Source: an uncultured Pelagibacteraceae bacterium
Lineage (GTDB): Bacteria > Pseudomonadota > Alphaproteobacteria > Pelagibacterales > Pelagibacteraceae
DNA length: 64,000 bases
Assembly: GCA_902518185.1 (NCBI GenBank)
Contig: CABYFG010000002.1
Coordinates: forward strand, 1-64,000
Direction of reading: 5' to 3'
This document shows positions 18,322-27,071 of the stretch, one piece after another; position 1 is the first letter of the stretch, and each line of letters starts with the position of its first letter. The position numbers and the translations under genes are program-made. The notes under the pieces are model-generated. The model did not search any database. It was not told where the DNA came from and saw only the letters and a program-made list of their open reading frames with translations.

Positions 18322-19992
18322 ATGACTATTGATCTTAATCAAGATCAAAAGATTAAACTTAAAAGACTTTTTGAGAGTAAAAATTATTCAAAGTTCGAAG
18401 CTCAAATTGAAAGACTTGGAAATTTTGAGGATCTTCCTATTTTTTTAAAAATGGGATATGCAGGTTCAAAAACAATAAATTCCAAGTCTAAGAAAAAAGA
18501 TTTTTTAAAGGCGTCTATTATTTTTGAGAAGATTTACTCTGATGACAATAAAAATTTGGACGCTTTATATAATTTAATATTATCGAGCTTGAAAGCTGAG
18601 GTATCTATTTATGTTTTGAAACATCTAGATAATTTTTATAAATTAAATAAAAAAAATCCAAAAATAGTAGAGGGTTTAGCTAGAATTCATTTCCAGTTAG
18701 CAAACATGGATTTATCTGTAAAATATTTTAGTGAGCTTGTAAAATTAAATCCAATTTACACAATAGATGGCGGAAGACTATCGTATTTAGCATCTATGAA
18801 TTATTCTTCAAATATAAGACAAAGCGATTATTTTAATGAATGTAAAATATTGTCTAACAAATTTGAGGAATATTCAAGCTTTCCGACATACAAGATTGAA
18901 AACAATAAAAATCAGAGATTGAAAATAGGTTTTTTGTCAGCTGATTTTAAAGATCATTCTGTAAATTATTTTTTAAAAGATATTATTAGTAAAATTGATA
19001 AAAAAAAGTTTTATTTAATTGGATTAAGCAATCTCGATGCATCAAAGCATCATAAGATAATCACAAAGTACTATCAAAAAAGTTTTGATGAGTGGTTTGA
19101 TATATTTGATTATTCAGATAAAGATTTAATAGATTTTATAAGATCTTTAAATATTGATATTTTAATTGATTTAAATGGTTTTACCTATGGCAATAGAATC
19201 AATGTTTTTGCTGCTCGATCTGCAAAAGTCCAGATTGGATGGTGTGGATACAATAATTCTTTGGGCATAAAAAATATGGATTATTTAATTGCTGATAAAA
19301 ATCTTATTAAAAAAGAGGAGCAAAATTTATATAGTGAGAAAATAATTTTTTTTCCTAAAATATGGAATGCAATGTCAAAACCAGAAAATTTACCCGATGT
19401 AAATGATTTACCTTTTAAAAATGATAAAAAATTTAAGTTTGGTTCTTTTAATAGTTTTAAAAAGATATCATCAGATGTTATAAAAGTTTGGTCTAAAATT
19501 TTAAGAAATTCAAATTGTGAATTATATCTTAAAAATTCTAGTGGTTATAATAAAGAACTTTATGACAATCTAAAAAAAAAATTTGAAAAAGAAAAAGTTG
19601 ATTTAAAAAATATCTTTTTTTTAAAAAGATCTGAAAAAAATGAGTTTATGAAGGACTATCATAAGATTGATGTTGCTTTAGATACCTTTCCATATCCAGG
19701 AGTGACTACTTCATTTCAAGCATATTTGATGGGTGTCCCAGTTTTGACTATGAGAGGATTTAATTTTAATTCCAGATGTGGTGAAAGTATAAATATTAAT
19801 CTAGGTTTAAACAAATTTATTGCAAAAAATAATGAGGATTATTTTAAAAAATCTATAGAATTACAAGAAAAAAAAAAATTAATTCATTTAAGATCAATAT
19901 TAAGAAAAAAAGTTTTAGATTCTCCACTCTTTGATACAGATAATTTCTCTAAAAATTTAATGGCTGTTTTTAATAAAGTTGTAAAAAGTTAA
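18322..19992 (+). CDS. TPR-containing GT41 (OGT/SPINDLY-like) glycosyltransferase
   Basis: A 556-residue protein with an N-terminal helical TPR-like half (about 1-180) and a C-terminal GT41 domain as in O-GlcNAc transferases and SPINDLY. The key residues of the family are present: the catalytic-site His in SADFKDHSV (about 213), GWCGYNNSLGIKNMDYLIAD (QIGWCGY near 305), the UDP/GDP-contacting lysine in FNSFKKI (K381) and the DTFPYPGVTTSFQAYLMG nucleotide-binding motif. Donor sugar and acceptor are unknown; bacterial members modify proteins or act in surface glycan synthesis. It starts two bases after rho and interrupts the usual rho-mnmE adjacency. Its base composition looks like its neighbours. 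Confidence 0.85.
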   Translation: MTIDLNQDQKIKLKRLFESKNYSKFEAQIERLGNFEDLPIFLKMGYAGSKTINSKSKKKDFLKASIIFEKIYSDDNKNLDALYNLILSSLKAEVSIYVLKHLDNFYKLNKKNPKIVEGLARIHFQLANMDLSVKYFSELVKLNPIYTIDGGRLSYLASMNYSSNIRQSDYFNECKILSNKFEEYSSFPTYKIENNKNQRLKIGFLSADFKDHSVNYFLKDIISKIDKKKFYLIGLSNLDASKHHKIITKYYQKSFDEWFDIFDYSDKDLIDFIRSLNIDILIDLNGFTYGNRINVFAARSAKVQIGWCGYNNSLGIKNMDYLIADKNLIKKEEQNLYSEKIIFFPKIWNAMSKPENLPDVNDLPFKNDKKFKFGSFNSFKKISSDVIKVWSKILRNSNCELYLKNSSGYNKELYDNLKKKFEKEKVDLKNIFFLKRSEKNEFMKDYHKIDVALDTFPYPGVTTSFQAYLMGVPVLTMRGFNFNSRCGESININLGLNKFIAKNNEDYFKKSIELQEKKKLIHLRSILRKKVLDSPLFDTDNFSKNLMAVFNKVVKS

Positions 19993-19998
19993 AATAAT

Positions 19999-20028
19999 TT
20001 TACACGAGTAGAAAGTTGAAGATATAAT
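19999..20028 (+). promoter_or_regulatory. sigma70-type promoter for a leaderless mnmE mRNA
   Basis: TTTACA (19999-20004, one base from TTGACA), an 18-base spacer, and a perfect TATAAT (20023-20028). Transcription would begin 6-7 bases after the -10 box, at about 20034-20035, which is the first base of the mnmE start codon. No Shine-Dalgarno fits before the ATG. This is one of the best promoter matches in the window. Confidence 0.6.
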
Positions 20029-20034
20029 ATTTAG

Positions 20035-21366
20035 ATGACAATTTATGCACTATCTACAGGCCCCGGTGTATCAGGAGTGGCAATAATCAGAGTCTCTGGA
20101 CACAACGCATCGGAGGTAATAGAATTAATCACCAATAAGAAATTACCTAAACCTAGAGTTGCAACACTGCGAAAAATAAAAAAAATTAAAACATCTGAGC
20201 TTATTGATGAGGGCATAATTATATGGTTTCCTGCTCCTGAGAGTTATACAGGCGAGGATATGGCTGAAATACATATTCATGGTGGCAAAGCTGTAATTTT
20301 GGCAGTCCAAAATGAAATATCAAAAGTCGAAAATTGCCGTATAGCAGAACCTGGAGAATTTACAAAACTTGCTTTTCAAAATGGAAAGATAAATTTGTTA
20401 AAAGCTGAGAGCGTTGCTGATTTAATTGCAGCTGAAACAGAAATTCAAAGAGCACAAGCTATTAAAATAATGAAAGGTAAGTCCTCAGAAAAATTTAATG
20501 AATTGAGAGAAAAATTATCGAAAATTTTATCTTTTATTGAGGCAAAAATAGATTTTCCTGATGAGGATTTACCCGAAGAAAATCTAAAAAAAATAAAACA
20601 AGATTCTTTATATGTTTTGGGCGAGATAAATAAAATTTTAAATGATCAGAAAGTTGGAGAAACAATACGTGAGGGTTTTAAAATTGCAATTTTAGGTCCA
20701 ACTAATGCAGGCAAATCAAGTTTACTAAATAATCTATCAAACAGAGAGGTTGCTATTGTTTCCGAAATTGCCGGCACAACAAGAGATATCATCGAAGTGC
20801 ACCTGAATATAGACGGTTATCCAGTTATTATTTCTGATACTGCAGGCATTAGAGACTCGAAAGATGAAATTGAAAAAAAAGGTATTAAGCTATCTTTAAA
20901 GAAGGCTGAAAATGCTGATTTAAAATTAGTCGTAGTAGATGCTGAAAATGTTGATTTAAAAGGGTTTTTGACTGATTTGTTGAAAAATAACGCGATATTA
21001 GTAATTAATAAGTCGGATCTCCTAAAAAAAAAATTAGAGCCAGAAATTCTTAAATTTAATCATGTTTTAATTTCATTAAAAAATAATGTTAATATAGATG
21101 CGTTAATCTCAAAAATAAAAAGAAACCTTAAAAATAAATTTATAACTCAAGATGATATTCTAATCACTAGAGAAAGACACAGACTACATTTAGTACAGTG
21201 CGCAGATTATTTAAGAAATTTTTCAGATAAAAATGATAAAAAAGATTTTGATAAAGCAGCTGAGGATTTGAGATTGGCGACTAGACATCTGGGAATGATA
21301 GTTGGAACAGTTGATGTAGAGGAAATTCTAGGCAATATTTTTAACGATTTTTGTATAGGAAAATAA
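20035..21366 (+). CDS. mnmE: tRNA modification GTPase MnmE
   Basis: With MnmG forms the (c)mnm5 group on U34 of tRNAs. The 443-residue protein opens TIYALSTGPGVSGVAIIRVSG in the formyl-tetrahydrofolate-binding domain (seen as STGPGVSGVAIIR), then GEFTKLAFQNGKINL, and a G domain inserted in the helical domain: G1 GPTNAGKSS near 221-229, G2 GTTRD, G3 DTAGIR and G4 NKSD. It ends in the catalytic C-x-G-K motif CIGK (440-443). Together with mnmG and rsmG downstream this is the classical origin-proximal cluster. A 114-base gap separates it from mnmG. Confidence 0.98.
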   Translation: MTIYALSTGPGVSGVAIIRVSGHNASEVIELITNKKLPKPRVATLRKIKKIKTSELIDEGIIIWFPAPESYTGEDMAEIHIHGGKAVILAVQNEISKVENCRIAEPGEFTKLAFQNGKINLLKAESVADLIAAETEIQRAQAIKIMKGKSSEKFNELREKLSKILSFIEAKIDFPDEDLPEENLKKIKQDSLYVLGEINKILNDQKVGETIREGFKIAILGPTNAGKSSLLNNLSNREVAIVSEIAGTTRDIIEVHLNIDGYPVIISDTAGIRDSKDEIEKKGIKLSLKKAENADLKLVVVDAENVDLKGFLTDLLKNNAILVINKSDLLKKKLEPEILKFNHVLISLKNNVNIDALISKIKRNLKNKFITQDDILITRERHRLHLVQCADYLRNFSDKNDKKDFDKAAEDLRLATRHLGMIVGTVDVEEILGNIFNDFCIGK

Positions 21367-21480
21367 ATAGTATATTAGCCTATTTTCATCTCCTTTTTTT
21401 GAGATTTTATTCAATGATTTAGACCTTTAAGATAATAATTCAAAACTTGTAAATATTTAAATCAAATATAAATTCTCGAT

Positions 21481-23352
21481 ATGAAAAAGAATTTGTCTTT
21501 TGATGTTGTTGTAATTGGTGGAGGACATGCGGGTTGTGAGGCTGCAGCGGCATCCGCAAGACTTGGAATTAATACAGCCCTATTCACTCATAATAAAAAT
21601 ACTATAGGAGAAATGTCATGTAATCCCGCGATTGGTGGTTTAGGCAAAGGTCATTTGGTCAGAGAAATTGATGCTTTAGATGGCGTAATGGGTGAGGTAG
21701 CTGATAAATCTGGGATACAATTCAGATTACTAAACAGAAGCAGAGGTCCAGCTGTGAGAGGACCACGAACTCAATCTGATAGATCACTATACCGTAAATT
21801 TATGCAAGAAAAACTATTAAACTACTGTAATTTAAGCGTTTTTTCTGATCCTGTAATTAAATTTATTTTCTCAAATAACCAAATAAACGGATTTATAACA
21901 TTACAAGGTAAAAAAGTAAGTTGTAGTAAGTTAATCCTTACAACAGGTACATTTTTGAATGGTTTAATACATATTGGTAATGAGAAAACTCCTGCTGGTA
22001 GATTTAACGAAAAACCTAGCACAGGTTTGAGTGAACAATTACAAAAATACAATTTCAATATTGGAAGATTAAAAACAGGCACACCTCCGAGATTGGATTC
22101 TAGAACTATTAATTTTGAGAATTTAGAAAAACAATTTGCAGACGATGAACCTTATTTTTTTTCTTTCCTAACAAAAAAAAATTTTAACAAACAAGTCTCG
22201 TGTTCGATGACTTACACAAATAAAAAAGTTCATAGGATTATTCAAAAGAACTTATCTAAAAGTGCCATGTATTCTGGAAGCATTAAAGGTGTTGGTCCTC
22301 GATATTGTCCTTCAATAGAGGACAAAGTAGTTAAATTTGCAGATAAGGCTAGACATCAAATCTTTTTAGAGCCAGAGGGGCTAAATGATTATACTATTTA
22401 TCCGAATGGTATATCCAATTCTCTACCTAAGGTAGTACAGCAGGAAATACTAAATAATATCAATGGTTTAGAAAATGTCAAGATAATAAGACCGGGATAT
22501 GCCATTGAATATGATTATATTGACCCTAGAGAGCTTTTTTTAACATTAGAAACGAAAAAAATTAAAAATTTATATCTTGCTGGTCAAATAAACGGAACAA
22601 CTGGTTATGAGGAAGCGGCTGCTCAAGGAATTATTGCAGGCATCAATGCTGCTCTTTCTATAAAAAATATGGAGCCTTTTATTCTTGATAGGTCAGATGG
22701 ATATATAGGAGTAATGATAGATGATCTAGTAACTAAAGGCGTTGCTGAGCCTTATAGGATGTTTACATCCAGGGCTGAGTATAGATTAAGCCTTAGATCA
22801 GATAATGCAGATTTGAGGCTTACCAATAAAGGAATTAAGATTGGTCTTATAACCAAAGAGAGAAAAGAACAATTTGAGGATAAATTTGTAAAGCTAAGTA
22901 AAATTTCTACTCAAATGTCTACTTTGAATATTTCTCCCTCAAAAGCCGATAAATTTGGAGTTAAAATCGCTAAAGATGGAGTTTTTAGATCTGCTGCTGA
23001 AATTTTAACTCAAAAAAATGTAGATATGAGAAAAATTAGAGATATTTGGCCTGAAATCAATGATTATGGTAGCGAGATTGATGAGCAAATTGAAATAAAT
23101 TCCCATTATCGGGGGTACTTAAAAAAACAGAAAGCAGATATTTTAGCGTTCAAAAGAGATGAAAACTTAGTAATACCAGATGATGTTGATTATGATAGAT
23201 TTTCAGGCCTTTCAAATGAAGTAAGAGCAAAATTTAAGGAAATAAAGCCTAAAACCTTAGGCCAGGCCCTGAGGATAGATGGTATTACTCCGGCAGCAGT
23301 ATATATTTTGTTGTCACATGTTAAAAGAAAGTCTATTAAGCATATAGCTTGA
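21481..23352 (+). CDS. mnmG: tRNA uridine-5-carboxymethylaminomethyl modification enzyme MnmG (GidA)
   Basis: FAD/NADH partner of MnmE. The 623-residue protein has the N-terminal FAD turn [10 protein letters not shown] at 13-22, the family signatures [11 protein letters not shown] (near 280) and [16 protein letters not shown] (near 370), and a C-terminal helical domain for MnmE binding ending LSHVKRK. The preceding 114-base gap (21367-21480) has a TATAAA at 21467-21472, eight bases before the ATG, but no well-spaced -35 box. It overlaps rsmG by one base. Confidence 0.98.
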   Translation: MKKNLSFDVVVIGGGHAGCEAAAASARLGINTALFTHNKNTIGEMSCNPAIGGLGKGHLVREIDALDGVMGEVADKSGIQFRLLNRSRGPAVRGPRTQSDRSLYRKFMQEKLLNYCNLSVFSDPVIKFIFSNNQINGFITLQGKKVSCSKLILTTGTFLNGLIHIGNEKTPAGRFNEKPSTGLSEQLQKYNFNIGRLKTGTPPRLDSRTINFENLEKQFADDEPYFFSFLTKKNFNKQVSCSMTYTNKKVHRIIQKNLSKSAMYSGSIKGVGPRYCPSIEDKVVKFADKARHQIFLEPEGLNDYTIYPNGISNSLPKVVQQEILNNINGLENVKIIRPGYAIEYDYIDPRELFLTLETKKIKNLYLAGQINGTTGYEEAAAQGIIAGINAALSIKNMEPFILDRSDGYIGVMIDDLVTKGVAEPYRMFTSRAEYRLSLRSDNADLRLTNKGIKIGLITKERKEQFEDKFVKLSKISTQMSTLNISPSKADKFGVKIAKDGVFRSAAEILTQKNVDMRKIRDIWPEINDYGSEIDEQIEINSHYRGYLKKQKADILAFKRDENLVIPDDVDYDRFSGLSNEVRAKFKEIKPKTLGQALRIDGITPAAVYILLSHVKRKSIKHIA

Positions 23353-23999
23353 TGGATAGTAATTTTTTAAATTTTTATTCTAAATTTCCAAAGTTAAATG
23401 TTTCACGTGAAACGTGTAATCAATTTGAAAATTTTGTTAGTTTTATACAAGACAGAAACCACAAAATAAACTTGATTAGTAAAAAAAATACTGGAAAAAA
23501 GCTTATTAGAGAGCGTCATATTATAGATTCTGCACAAATTATTGATTTTATTGATTTAAATAGTAATACAACCTCAGATTTAGGATCAGGAGCTGGTTTC
23601 CCAGGATTGATTATAGCAATATTGTTAAAAAGATTAAATCCAAAAATGAGAGTAAATCTTTATGAAAAAAGTTTTCACAAGAGTATTTTTTTAAACGATG
23701 CCTCAAGAAAACTAGACCTAAATACAAAAGTGATTCGAAAAGATATATTTGTAACAAAAAACATAGAAACGGGAACAATAATGTCTAGGGCGTTTAAACC
23801 CCTGCCTGTTATTTTGGAATTAGTAACCCAAAATTTTAAAAAATATAAAAATTTAATTTTGTTTATGGGAAGTAATGGAAGAAAAGTTTTTCAAGAAACA
23901 TTAAAAGAATGGGAATTAGATTATGAGGAAAAAAAAAGTATAACAAATGAAGAATCATTTTTATTAAACATAAGAAAAATTAAAAAAAAATTAATATGA
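23352..23999 (+). CDS. rsmG: 16S rRNA m7G527 methyltransferase RsmG (GidB)
   Basis: SAM-dependent methyltransferase acting on G527 of 16S rRNA in the 530 loop. I start it at the ATG at 23352, which shares one base with the mnmG stop (an in-frame TTG lies one codon upstream). The 215-residue protein has KINLISKKN (about 36-44), the SAM motif LGSGAGFPGLIIAIL (about 76-90) and the MSRAFKPL motif near 140. A parS site is embedded in codons for VSRET near the N-terminus. The stop overlaps the parA start by 4 bases. Confidence 0.96.
   Translation: MDSNFLNFYSKFPKLNVSRETCNQFENFVSFIQDRNHKINLISKKNTGKKLIRERHIIDSAQIIDFIDLNSNTTSDLGSGAGFPGLIIAILLKRLNPKMRVNLYEKSFHKSIFLNDASRKLDLNTKVIRKDIFVTKNIETGTIMSRAFKPLPVILELVTQNFKKYKNLILFMGSNGRKVFQETLKEWELDYEEKKSITNEESFLLNIRKIKKKLI
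23399..23414. promoter_or_regulatory. parS centromere site
   Basis: TGTTTCACGTGAAACG matches the conserved 16-base parS TGTTTCACGTGAAACA at 15 of 16 positions, with a perfect 14-base palindrome core GTTTCACGTGAAAC. It lies inside rsmG, encoding V-S-R-E-T, and about 600 bases upstream of parA. A parS within gidB/rsmG is known in several bacteria. ParB from the adjacent parB is the expected ligand. It lies 9 kb from the candidate oriC. I saw no second copy in the window. Confidence 0.92.
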
Positions 24000-24790
24000 A
24001 AATCATTTCAATTATAAATCAAAAGGGTGGAGTTGGAAAAACTACAACTGTAATCAATTTAGCATCAGCTTTATCCCAAGTGAATAAAAAAATTCTAGTT
24101 ATTGATTTAGATCCGCAGGGAAACGCTACAACAGGTTTAGGATTATCAAATACTGAAGGCTCAGAACAAACAATATATGGCATTTTGAACGGTAGTAAGG
24201 AAATTTCAGATGTAATTAAAAAAACTAAATTCCAAAATTTAGATGTTATTACCTCCAATGTAGATCTTTCTGGTATAGAAGTTGAAACAGCGGGTGATAG
24301 CGATAGAGCATTTATTTTAAACATCAAATTAACCGCGTATTTAAACAATTCTAGAGGAATTTATGATTATGTGCTAATAGATTGTCCTCCCTCCCTGAGT
24401 CTTCTAACCGTAATGGCTTTGGTGGCTTCTAATTCTCTTTTAGTACCATTACAAACTGAATTTTTTGCTTTAGAAGGTTTGACACAGTTAATGAAAACAA
24501 TAGAACGCATCAAAATTAAATTAAATCCAAAATTAAACATTCAAGGTATACTTCTGACAATGTATGACAAGAGAAATAAGTTATCGTCTCAAGTTGAAGA
24601 TGAAGCAAGATCTTATTTCAAAGATAAAGTTTATCAAACAGTTATACCAAGAAATGTTAGGTTATCAGAGGCGCCATCTCATGGTGTCCCAGTTTTGATA
24701 TATGATAAGAATTGCCCAGGAAGTAAGTCTTATTACAACTTTACCGATGAGTTTATTAATCAAGAAAATAAAGTAGGGAGTGCAGCTTAA
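23996..24790 (+). CDS. parA: chromosome partitioning ATPase ParA
   Basis: Deviant-Walker ATPase that moves ParB-parS complexes to segregate new origins. The 264-residue protein has the deviant Walker A KGGVGKTT at 10-17 (signature Lys at 10), Walker A' IDLDPQGNATTGLG at about 38-51 and Walker B DYVLIDCPPSL near 120-130. It is the short, chromosomal (Soj-like) type without an N-terminal HTH. It shares one base with parB (TAATG), coupling the pair. Confidence 0.98.
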   Translation: MKIISIINQKGGVGKTTTVINLASALSQVNKKILVIDLDPQGNATTGLGLSNTEGSEQTIYGILNGSKEISDVIKKTKFQNLDVITSNVDLSGIEVETAGDSDRAFILNIKLTAYLNNSRGIYDYVLIDCPPSLSLLTVMALVASNSLLVPLQTEFFALEGLTQLMKTIERIKIKLNPKLNIQGILLTMYDKRNKLSSQVEDEARSYFKDKVYQTVIPRNVRLSEAPSHGVPVLIYDKNCPGSKSYYNFTDEFINQENKVGSAA

Positions 24791-25632
24791 TGAATACTAT
24801 TAAAAAAGGCTTAGGTAGAGGTTTGTCATCATTAATTGGGGAAACTAAAGTCGTAACTAGCATAAATAAATTGTCCTTAAGTGAAATCAAGCCAAATCCA
24901 CATCAACCAAGAAAGGATTTTGACAAGGAAAATCTTCAAGACCTTACAAATTCAATTAAGGAAAGAGGAGTAATCCAACCAATTATTGTTAGAAAATCTA
25001 GTTCAGGTGATTCAAAGTATGAGATCATTGCTGGAGAAAGACGATGGTTAGCTGCTCGTAAAGCTGGACTTCATGAAATTCCAGTTGTGATAACAGATGT
25101 TGATGATTTGAAATCATTAGAATTTGCTATAGTTGAAAATGTTCAAAGACACGATCTTAACCCTTTAGAGGAGGCGCAGGGATATAAAAGATTAATAGAT
25201 GAGTTTTCGTATGATCAAGAGAAAGTATCGAAATTTATAGGCAAAAGTAGAAGTTATATAACAAATTGTTTAAGGTTACTTAATCTACCCTTAGATGTAC
25301 TAAAATTAATCGAAGAAAAAAAATTGTCTTTTGGTCACGCAAAAATCTTGGTTGGTTTAGAAAATGCATTTTTTGTTGCTAATAAGATCATTGAAAAAAA
25401 ATTGTCAGTGAGACAAGCAGAGAATTTCGTTCGAATCTTTAAAAAAAAGCCTGAGAAGGGGAATATTTTAAAAGATCCAAATATAAAAAATCTTGAAATG
25501 TCAATATCTGAAAAAACAGGTTTAAAAGTCTTAATTAAAAATGAAAAAAAAAATAAAGGAACAATAACTTTTTCTTACCACGATAACGACCAGCTAAATA
25601 AGATTATAGATATTATCAAATCTTATTATTAA
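24790..25632 (+). CDS. parB: chromosome partitioning protein ParB
   Basis: CTPase and DNA-sliding clamp that loads at parS. The 280-residue protein has the N-terminal ParA-contacting basic segment (KKGLGRGLSSLIGE), the CTP-binding ParB/Srx domain with PHQPRKDF and GERRWLAARKAG (C-motifs), the ENVQRHDLNPLEEA linker, a helix-turn-helix (EKVSKFIGKSRSYITNCLRL, around residues 144-163) and a C-terminal dimerisation domain. Its end converges on holA with a 17-base overlap. Confidence 0.98.
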   Translation: MNTIKKGLGRGLSSLIGETKVVTSINKLSLSEIKPNPHQPRKDFDKENLQDLTNSIKERGVIQPIIVRKSSSGDSKYEIIAGERRWLAARKAGLHEIPVVITDVDDLKSLEFAIVENVQRHDLNPLEEAQGYKRLIDEFSYDQEKVSKFIGKSRSYITNCLRLLNLPLDVLKLIEEKKLSFGHAKILVGLENAFFVANKIIEKKLSVRQAENFVRIFKKKPEKGNILKDPNIKNLEMSISEKTGLKVLIKNEKKNKGTITFSYHDNDQLNKIIDIIKSYY

Positions 25633-26617
25633 TTTCCTTACTTTGGCTGATGATAAAATCTAAAAGTATGTTTATAGAATTATTATGGTTTTTTTTAATT
25701 AATAGCTCAGTTTCATTTATATTATCAATTAATTTTTGGGTACCTCTTAAAGTATAGTTTTTAATTTGCTTTTTAACTATATCAACATCTTTCCAAAACA
25801 CCGGTGGTTTTACCAACTTTAAAGCATGTTCAACATTATTCTTTGAATTAATTATATCATTGATATTAAGCAGTCTTTTTGCCTTAGCTAATAAGGTTCT
25901 TATTATTATAATTGTATCCTCAGTTGAAAAATTGTTATCATTAATAATATCTAGTATTTTCTTTTCATTTTTTGCTAAACAATTGTCTGCTAGTTCACTG
26001 AAGGTATTATTTTCACCCATATTAGTAAGTTTTAAAATATCTTCTTGCTTAATTTGTTTTTTATTTATGATGAAGCTTTCTATTTTCTTAATTTCATTAT
26101 TTAAAATTCGTCTGTTACCATTAGCTCTGTTTATTAAGATGTTAATAATTTCTTGTGAAACTTTTATTTTGTTTTTTTTAAAAAAATTATCAATGATGTA
26201 AAATAAAGACTGGTAATTATCTGCATAAAATGGAACACAAACAAAAGTGCTATTTTCTTCGAATAATAATCTTAATTTGGATTTTTTATCAAGTTTATCA
26301 GCAATTAAGATTATAAAAATATCTTTAAGTTTTTTTTCAACTATTTCATTTATAGTAGGTGTAAATTTGTTTGTTATTCCAGTTAAGATAATTAATTTTT
26401 CATTTTCAAAAAAAGATTTATTTTGAATTTTGTCAAAAAGGTCATTTGGGTTTTGTAGAACTGATGTCTCATCATATTTATAAATATTACTATCAAATAA
26501 CCTTTTGAAATGATTATTGATTATTTCATTTTTTAATCCCTCGTTTTCACCGTAAAATAAATAATAATTGTACTTTTTAATTTGAATTTTATTAAATTCA
26601 AAGTATTTGTGAATCAT
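25616..26617 (-). CDS. holA: DNA polymerase III delta subunit
   Basis: Clamp-loader subunit that opens the beta clamp. The 333-residue protein is divergent, but has the HolA layout: N-terminal YYLFYGENEGLKNEII (about 17-32) in place of the degenerate P-loop, FFENEKLIILTGI near 75-87, the FVCVPFYADN segment near 130, RANGNRRILNNEIKKIE near 170 and a C-terminal collar domain. Supporting context: leuS-lptE-holA converging on parB is the conserved alphaproteobacterial order. Touches lptE by 1 base. Confidence 0.88.
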   Translation of the reverse strand: MIHKYFEFNKIQIKKYNYYLFYGENEGLKNEIINNHFKRLFDSNIYKYDETSVLQNPNDLFDKIQNKSFFENEKLIILTGITNKFTPTINEIVEKKLKDIFIILIADKLDKKSKLRLLFEENSTFVCVPFYADNYQSLFYIIDNFFKKNKIKVSQEIINILINRANGNRRILNNEIKKIESFIINKKQIKQEDILKLTNMGENNTFSELADNCLAKNEKKILDIINDNNFSTEDTIIIIRTLLAKAKRLLNINDIINSKNNVEHALKLVKPPVFWKDVDIVKKQIKNYTLRGTQKLIDNINETELLIKKNHNNSINILLDFIISQSKEINNKI

Positions 26618-27069
26618 TAAATTGATCCTAAACTGTTGTTGATTTTAAATACGATTTGATCAACAAGATTTTTAAGTAATATATCTTCATATTGCTTTAA
26701 TTCAAATTTACTTTCTGCGGTACTATAATCTGTTTTTTCAGTAAATTTAGCTCGATTTATCATTTCACCATTTTCAAAAACTTCGATTTCTATTGAGATA
26801 ATCATTTTAAAAGTAAGAGCAACATTAGAAATATCTTTAGAAGTTGTGTATATGTCTATTTTGCTTGTAGAATTTATCTCATAAATTTTTGGTGAGTTAT
26901 TATTTTTTTGAAGTCTTGTAAAATTTTTATCTAATATTCTGTTGATTTTATCATCACCGTTTAATTCATATTTTGAAATATAAAAATTGTAATTGTCTAA
27001 ATTATCTGCAATTTTATATCCACAAGAAGATAAGACAAAAAATACTATTACTAAAAAAAAATTTTTCAT
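26617..27069 (-). CDS. lptE: LPS-assembly lipoprotein LptE
   Basis: Outer-membrane lipoprotein that plugs LptD for lipopolysaccharide insertion. The 150-residue protein has a short signal peptide with the lipobox LSSC-GYKI (Cys at about residue 16), the GY motif directly after the Cys as in other LptE/RlpB proteins, and the C-terminal helix SKFELKQYEDILLKNL that precedes it in the family. It sits between leuS and holA, its normal place. Sequence similarity alone would be weak; context raises confidence. The presence of the gene implies an LPS-bearing outer membrane. Confidence 0.85.
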   Translation of the reverse strand: MKNFFLVIVFFVLSSCGYKIADNLDNYNFYISKYELNGDDKINRILDKNFTRLQKNNNSPKIYEINSTSKIDIYTTSKDISNVALTFKMIISIEIEVFENGEMINRAKFTEKTDYSTAESKFELKQYEDILLKNLVDQIVFKINNSLGSI

Positions 27070-27071
27070 CT

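Noticed and set aside
18322-19992. GT41 gene as a recently acquired foreign gene
   Set aside because: Base composition and lysine/asparagine-rich codon use look like the rest of the window, and no repeats or mobile genes flank it; only its unusual position is noteworthy.
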